The translations under genes and the position numbers were made by a program. A DNA stretch of 64,000 bases, from assembly GCA_038087015.1 (NCBI GenBank), contig JASBNA010000002.1, positions 2,418,001-2,482,000 on the forward strand. The letters run 5' to 3'. This DNA comes from Cerrena zonata (Eukaryota; Basidiomycota; Agaricomycetes; Polyporales; Cerrenaceae). A model generated the notes under the pieces. The model had not been told where the DNA came from, made no database searches, and saw only the letters and a program-made list of their open reading frames with translations. This document shows, piece after piece, positions 58,368 through 64,000 of this stretch. The first letter of the stretch is position 1, and every line of letters begins with the position of its first letter.

Positions 58368-60878
58368 TCAATGTCTAGTCGGAACTTCGTCCTCAATCTT
58401 CCACCGACCAACCTCAGCCATAGCTTCCGCATCTCCTCCAGCCATCCCCGGTTCATTCAGTAGAGTGCTAACCATCTCCCAAGGATCCTTAGCACCGCCA
58501 TGCTGTAAAATCTCATTCTTGAACCGTTCCCCAGTTTCCCTGTTCAAGGGGTCATGTGAGAATAAATTCCGCCACACCCTCGAGGCGATGGCTCTGTCAA
58601 ATAGGTAGGAGTAATATGTAGCGCCGTATCCGAAGAGGTGGCCGAATTGTGTTTGCCACGAGGTCCCAGGTACGTATGGTATCAGTCCTCGTGTTTCGTA
58701 CAGTTTAGCCAAAGCGGTCGTCGAGTTGAAATCATCCTGCATCACTGCGGGGGAATGATAGATTTGGTCTAATGCAGCAAGGAGTATTTGGGTATGTGTA
58801 TCGATGGAGCGACACGGATCTTCGTGGTGATTCGCTACTTGTCGGATGGGTTTTCCGCTTATGTCGAAGAGAGATAAGACGGTTGGGGAGTTGAGGAAAT
58901 GTTCCATGAGGATCGATGGGAGTTCGACAAAATCGGTCGCGCAACGAGTTCCTGAAACGTTTTGATACTCTGTCCGTCCAATCATGGCTATTAAAATTAA
59001 AATTAAAAAGGTCCAATCAGAAACGGGTCGGTCATGAAAACATGGTGGAGTAACTTACAGTGCATGGCGTGGCCCATTTCATGGAACAAGGTCACCACCT
59101 CGTGCCACGCCAATGTGGTAGGACCACTCCTAGCTGACGGTCTCGAAAACTCGCATACGAGCACAACCAAAGGGAGCTGGAACACGCCTTGTCGGCCTGG
59201 TATTCGCGATCTATGAACGGAGTCAAATGACTTTGCAATCTCTATCGCATCTCTATCACGCTGATCTTGCGCAAAGGCCAAATCGCCATGCACATCATCG
59301 TGATCCGTTCTGCGAGAACATCGGACAGTGTAATGTGCTGCACCAGAAGGCTTCCCCCTTCGTGCAAAGAGGTCAGCGTATATCCATCCAAGAATACCCT
59401 GCTCTTCGTCTACAACCTCGAGTTTTTTTACATCTTTATGCCATGCTTCCCCGGGTGCCACATCGGATAGTCGTAGAGTGACTCCGTAAAGAGCCCGGAA
59501 TAACCGTGAAAGACCCATAAATACGGTGCCTAGTGTGAGTGAAGGTAATGAGACTGGTGGCGCCGGAGGTTCTGGAGGACAGTAATAATCTCGGTCCCAT
59601 GCCTGAATAATCGGGAATGGTGACGTGTTCAAATGTGCTTGTTTCCGTATACTGAGTGCTCGGAGTGCTCGACGAGCGTACGGAGAGGTATGGTCGAGAA
59701 GTGCGTTTATGAAATGGTTTACATTCTCTGCAGTTCGGGTTGAGTTTATTCCTGATTACTTATGTAAATTGAATACATACCAGGACATTTGGCCATTTTG
59801 TCGGAGAGAGCCATGGCAGCATAGCTCTCCTTCCCCACCAATCGTGCAATTTCACCTCGGGCCTGAAGCATGCGGTCAAGCAAATATACCTGCTTTTCTG
59901 TACTCGAATTCGACGCCATGTACACTTTCCGCCGCGGCTCTTCTTCAGGTGCGGACGTCATGATCATTTGCGCCTGAGGTGAACCCGGGTATACAAGCAT
60001 ATCACGTTGTGTAGCATCTGCTTGAAGTCGTATCCGCATACCCATTCCACCGTCCTTGAGCCCTCGAAGTTCCATAGGTTTTATGATCGCTGGTGGTCGA
60101 GGTTTCGACGACTCCATCATGAATTCACGACCTATAGAAAGTATTTCGGAGGAAAGGGAGACAAAGTGTTCTCGTTGAGCAGGGGGTAGGTTTACCCCGG
60201 ACTTCTCAAAGTCCCTCCAGAAAATGAGAGCGGTCTCCCGGGCCTCAGCATCGAGAGACTTGACGATGTCAGGATCAGACAGAACAGTAGACAGTACCTG
60301 GAATCAATAAGAACGATTGGCATTGAGAACAGTTTCGAACGTAGATCACACATGCGTACTTCGTATAATCCAGTATGAGTATTCAATACATTCATAAATT
60401 GGCATAATTGGTCATAAACCAACTCGGCATGTTCCACCCACACTCGATCGGGATGAGTGTTTCGTATGAGTTCTGCCAAGTCTATGACACCACATAGCAT
60501 GTCACTGAGCCTGTCTAGATTCTTGACCACCTTATACAACTCCTCCCTCGATTCGCGTGCCCGGACAATCCGTTCCGTAAGGATCTCCGCCCGGCGCTGA
60601 GTGGCATCAGCTAAAAGCTTGAATTGGATTGGTGTGGTTAGGATGTTGTGTCGAAAGAGACCTGTGGGTGAAAGCGGAGAAGAAGCATATGATGTCGAAG
60701 GTCTATCGAGTTCAGAGATAATGACGGCATCGTCAGCAGATGGGGGAACGGGAACGTTTCTAGGTGCAGATTTGGAAAGTTGGACAGAGGCCCTGCGCTT
60801 AGCGTATAGGCAGCCACGAAATCGAAATGGAGGCTTCGAGGCTCTGGTCAGAGCACTTCGGCCTGCACTAGGAAACAT
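58368..60878 (-). CDS. MIP: Mitochondrial intermediate peptidase
   Basis: Four exons, 60878-60360, 60297-59781, 59727-59059 and 58987-58368, give 774 residues, the normal size for Oct1/MIP. The Arg-rich, acid-poor N-terminus ([15 protein letters not shown], then [19 protein letters not shown]) is a mitochondrial presequence. The M3 metallopeptidase zinc site HEMGHAMH sits at the end of exon 3, followed by [31 protein letters not shown] and the late [18 protein letters not shown] segment. It removes octapeptides from imported precursors in the matrix. MIP is the classical neighbour of the HD locus in mushrooms. The intron before exon 4 ends in an unusual TTTTAA repeat tract instead of a C/T-rich one. 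An upstream frame to 60947 is hydrophobic and less likely to be translated. Confidence 0.95.
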
Positions 60879-61560
60879 ACAAGTCGACAAGCCAGCAAGA
60901 AAACAGCACCAGAGGTAGAAGGAGAGGACAAGGAGGGTAGCCTGCACTACCGAGTTGGATCACGGAATCTGAAATCGACGTACCCCCACTTGCCATAAAA
61001 TTCCCGCGCGGTGTGCACTCGATCACTGTCACTGATGGCGTCAAATTACAGTCCATGCACGATTATCGGCGTATCTCGACACACTCTCGACCACCAGAAG
61101 TCCAGTCTGGTCGTTCATTATGCCCCCATGAAGAATGGGCGCGTCATAGACTACCCCACACACTGTTTGAAAGTGATCGGGAGTTACAGCGGTTGTGAAG
61201 CCTCAACACTCTTCTGTAACGTGAGAACAACCACCTTGGTTTCACAATTTTTGCAGACTCCTCCTTCGGTGAAAACTCAAGATAAAATATGAAGACACCC
61301 GTGGACACCAATGATATCTCAATATACTGTTGCTTGATACTATCGTGTAGGGAAACATACGGTAAGTCTTCTATAAAAATGATATGACATGACGGTAGTA
61401 ATGATTACGGGCTCTCCTATACATTATTCGTGGTTGCAAACAGTAACGAATGTGAAGGATGCTAATGTGATGCGATGGAACAGCGGAATAAGCCAAAACA
61501 AGAGAACAAGAATGGAGGAAATGAGAAAAAGGGTAAGAAAAAACATACGCTACGATCCTA
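60879..61560. promoter_or_regulatory. MIP upstream region, 682 bp
   Basis: This lies between the MIP start and the stop of the DDT/WHIM gene (both minus strand). It should hold the MIP promoter and the 3' end of the neighbour. No exon is recognised. Confidence 0.4.
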
Positions 61561-63709
61561 TTACGAGTCGTTCATATCAACATGAGAGGGTGATCGACTG
61601 GCTCCTATACTATTTTCGTAGTGTTCCCCGTTCGTCGACAGTGGGTAGTCTGTGTCTTCAACCATTGGTTCTGCACCGCTATAGTAGCCATTCGATGTTG
61701 ACGGTGGCGCAGTCCCGTTGGATGATCCGGACGGTAATGGCTGCTCATTGGCAGCTGCAGGAAGGGGATTAACCGGCTCGACGGCATAAAACCAATACTT
61801 GCTCTTCTTCTTCCCAGCTACCGTTTCGACAACAGTTTCTGTCGGTTTGAGGGCTGCAGCACCGTTGACCCTGGTTTTCGCCTTATTATTGGTTTGTTGT
61901 GCGGGAAGATCTGTAGACGTTGCGCTGGCGTTACTCTCCACGGTCCGCGCCCTTTTTGGAGGTGGTGGCACATCCATCTGCATTTCTGTTGTAGCCCCAA
62001 GCCTGCTGGAACGGCGTTCTCCCCGCCATTCATTCCAGTCGTCGTCATCTGTATTGCCATTCGGTCGAGTCCGCGTAGAGCGCCGTCTACCCGCCCGCCG
62101 GCTCGTCGACGGTTCGTCGTCCTGGAAATTCATATCGTCATCATCATCTACCTCTGGTTGCTCTTCCTGAACGTATTCATCGTTGTCTTCCTGACCACAA
62201 AAGAAAATTCATATCAGCCGATTAAACGGTTAAAATTCCACACAAACCTCAGAACTCGGGTCGTTCATATATGCATAGTCGGGTCGAGTAGTGCGTTTCC
62301 GTGTCCTCGTCTCACGCAAGTCTGCTTGCGCTATGAGTAGTTGCTTCTGCTCAGCCTTTTTCCTCGCCCTCTGTTGTTTCTAAATAAATACGTGGGTAAG
62401 TAAGGTTATGATTGCTGACGTCAGACTTCATAGTTCACGCGGTCCACAAGCAAGGAGGCTGCTGGTCACGCTGAACAAAGGTGATATCTGACTTACCGCA
62501 ATCTCAGCATCTATCGCGGGCAGCCGGTCTTCCAGAGCTTTCAAGAGAGCTAGATGTTGCAGTTCCACTTTCGTTCTGCGTTCGCCGCTTTTAGGCTCGG
62601 TAGGACCAATTCCTCTGAGTTTCTCGATAAGAGCGACATATTCCTCTCTTGATGATGATATCGCCTGAAAAGTGGCTGTAATCTTCCATGGATTGGTAGA
62701 TAGGTACACACGCGAGGAATCTGCCAAGATTAGAAGGAACAATCAGCTACACACGTTCAATAACATATTTCGTAAATGAGTCTAGCCCGCAAGGTGCCGG
62801 AAGAATTGTCGGAAACTTCGTGGCGGATTCGCAAATACACGCAAATACAACAAATGGAAAAGAAAGTGCACGGACCATCGATAACCCAGTATCGTTTTCG
62901 TTGCATGTCTTGACCGAGGGGGATGAGCTGAAGGTTTTCCATACTTTGAGGGTCACTGGGAGGCGGGGGTGCAGGAGTAGTCTCATGTTTCTTGTGCTTG
63001 TTGTGAATAACGCCCCACGCGCGGTCGATAGTAGCTTTGATTTCCCCGCTGTGACAGAGCTGTAATTCGACGAGCTGACGCATGATTTTGAGCTGAAATG
63101 AAATGAAGACATAAGTCACGGACGGAAAACGCTCGAGCGGAATTGATGTACGTACCCTCATGTCCCAATCCGCCTCCCAAAACGACGTTCCTGGTAAACT
63201 GGGGAACGGATCTATATTCGCCTTCAAATCATCATTCCAGAATACAGTCTTTTCAGTAGACTTGAAGTACTCCTGGAATATAGTGGAGACTGTGGCGGAG
63301 ATCACGTCCGAGCTAAGATAACGGACACGTCGCACATGAGTTCAGAACGTGTTAACAGACATATTTGATGCATACGCACGTCGTGTTACGCGTTTGTGGT
63401 CGTAGGTTAAGCACAAAACGTGCAAGGATCTGGGTGATCAGAGGGTGCGCCTCCGGCGACAGCAACGCTTCCTCAAGCCTAGTGACATTTCCCCGCACAC
63501 GATAAGCTCGTACAATCATGCCGATGGGGTTATAGTACGTACGCCATTGGTGAATTGAGCCCATCCACCTTACCCCGAAGTTGCGTGAACTTGCAAATGA
63601 AGCCATAGATGAAAAGAGACTCCCAGCGGTCTCGAGGATGTGTAGCATTGGAGGGAGGGCATATGTGCCCCTTCTTTTCTGAAGTATCAGCTACTGAGGC
63701 AGACTTCAT
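61561..63709 (-). CDS. DDT/WHIM-domain chromatin-remodelling protein
   Basis: Multi-exon gene, about 500 residues. The start at 63709 gives MKSASVADTSEKKGH. A DDT-type module follows (RDRWESLFIYGFICKFTQLRGKVDGLNSPMA, here interrupted by an intron, then LEEALLSPEAHPLITQILARF and LRPQTRN). The middle has a WHIM-like region (FWEADWDMRLKIMRQLVE...ATIDRAW) and the segment RKRYWVID...SRVYLSTNPWK, typical of WHIM2/3 in ISWI-associated subunits. A Lys/Arg/Gln helix (KQQRARKKAEQKQLL) and an acidic, Arg/Ser-rich disordered tail follow. It probably acts in nucleosome spacing or remodelling; the exact complex is not shown by sequence. Exact exon borders between 62300 and 63350 were not all verified. Confidence 0.75.
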
Positions 63710-64000
63710 AGTGTAGCGAGAGGATGGAGCATGAAAGAAAAGAGCAAGGTGAGTGGTGGGTCACAGTTCATATCACACACCGATCGAACATATCCTTATT
63801 CCGTCACAATGGTACAAATAGTAATAGGCGAACACTAATTATATATAGGCACGTTGTTACTTGCTGTAGCTTATTCATGCCTGAAACCCTCATAAATCGT
63901 ACCGGAAACTTCAAGAATTGCGGAGAACGACGGTAAATGTTCGAGATTTATGATACAAGAATGAATTGGCAGTAGGTATTGGTACAAATGAGCAACAGAC

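Overview
The window is nuclear DNA of a mushroom-forming basidiomycete (Agaricomycetes). The support is: genes split by many 48-65 nt GT-AG introns, basidiomycete-restricted families (DUF6533, DUF6697, beta-flanking protein), fungal carbohydrate-active enzymes, and a homeodomain (HD) mating-type locus in the usual mushroom arrangement. Gene calls were made by reading exon frames by hand. Where I give exon coordinates, the frames close unless I say otherwise.

Left part (1-20 kb): the 3' end of RuvB-like 2; a six-exon gene for a 163-residue protein I do not recognise; an SR-rich SCI1-like protein; a secreted GH35 beta-galactosidase; an F-box protein; a head-to-head pair of ribosomal protein genes (eL21 and uS4) sharing a 265 bp promoter; a secreted GH20 hexosaminidase; a Trf4/Cid14-type poly(A) polymerase; and a GH89 alpha-N-acetylglucosaminidase.

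Middle part (20-46 kb): two DUF6533 membrane proteins; a GH28 pectinase; a GPI-anchored CE4 chitin-deacetylase-like protein; a DUF6697 protein; an AIM9-like mitochondrial phosphotransferase; and a CBM21 protein-phosphatase-1 targeting subunit. Diverged copies of a ~0.5 kb sequence lie upstream of both the DUF6697 and AIM9-like genes. A pyrimidine-rich stretch and a ~5 kb gene-poor interval follow.

Right part (47-64 kb): two tandem paralogous F-box genes, then the mating-type HD locus in the order beta-fg (+), HD1 (-), HD2 (+), MIP (-), then a DDT/WHIM chromatin protein. HD1 and HD2 are divergently transcribed from a 534 bp shared promoter. Their products are expected to form the inter-allelic heterodimer that controls dikaryon development. 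The HD1 homeodomain has Ala where homeodomains have the near-invariant Asn51, while HD2 keeps a canonical WFQNRR.

Working together: GH35, GH20, GH89, GH28 and CE4 lie within about 24 kb and would act outside the cell or in the wall on galactosides, amino sugars, pectin and chitin. The HD locus and its flanks form a functional and syntenic block. The most notable structural features are catalytic motifs built from 5, 10, 12 and 17 nt exons in GH35 and GH28, start-codon-only first exons in two genes, and small frame breaks in four otherwise well conserved genes, which could be decay, sequencing indels or unrecognised introns.
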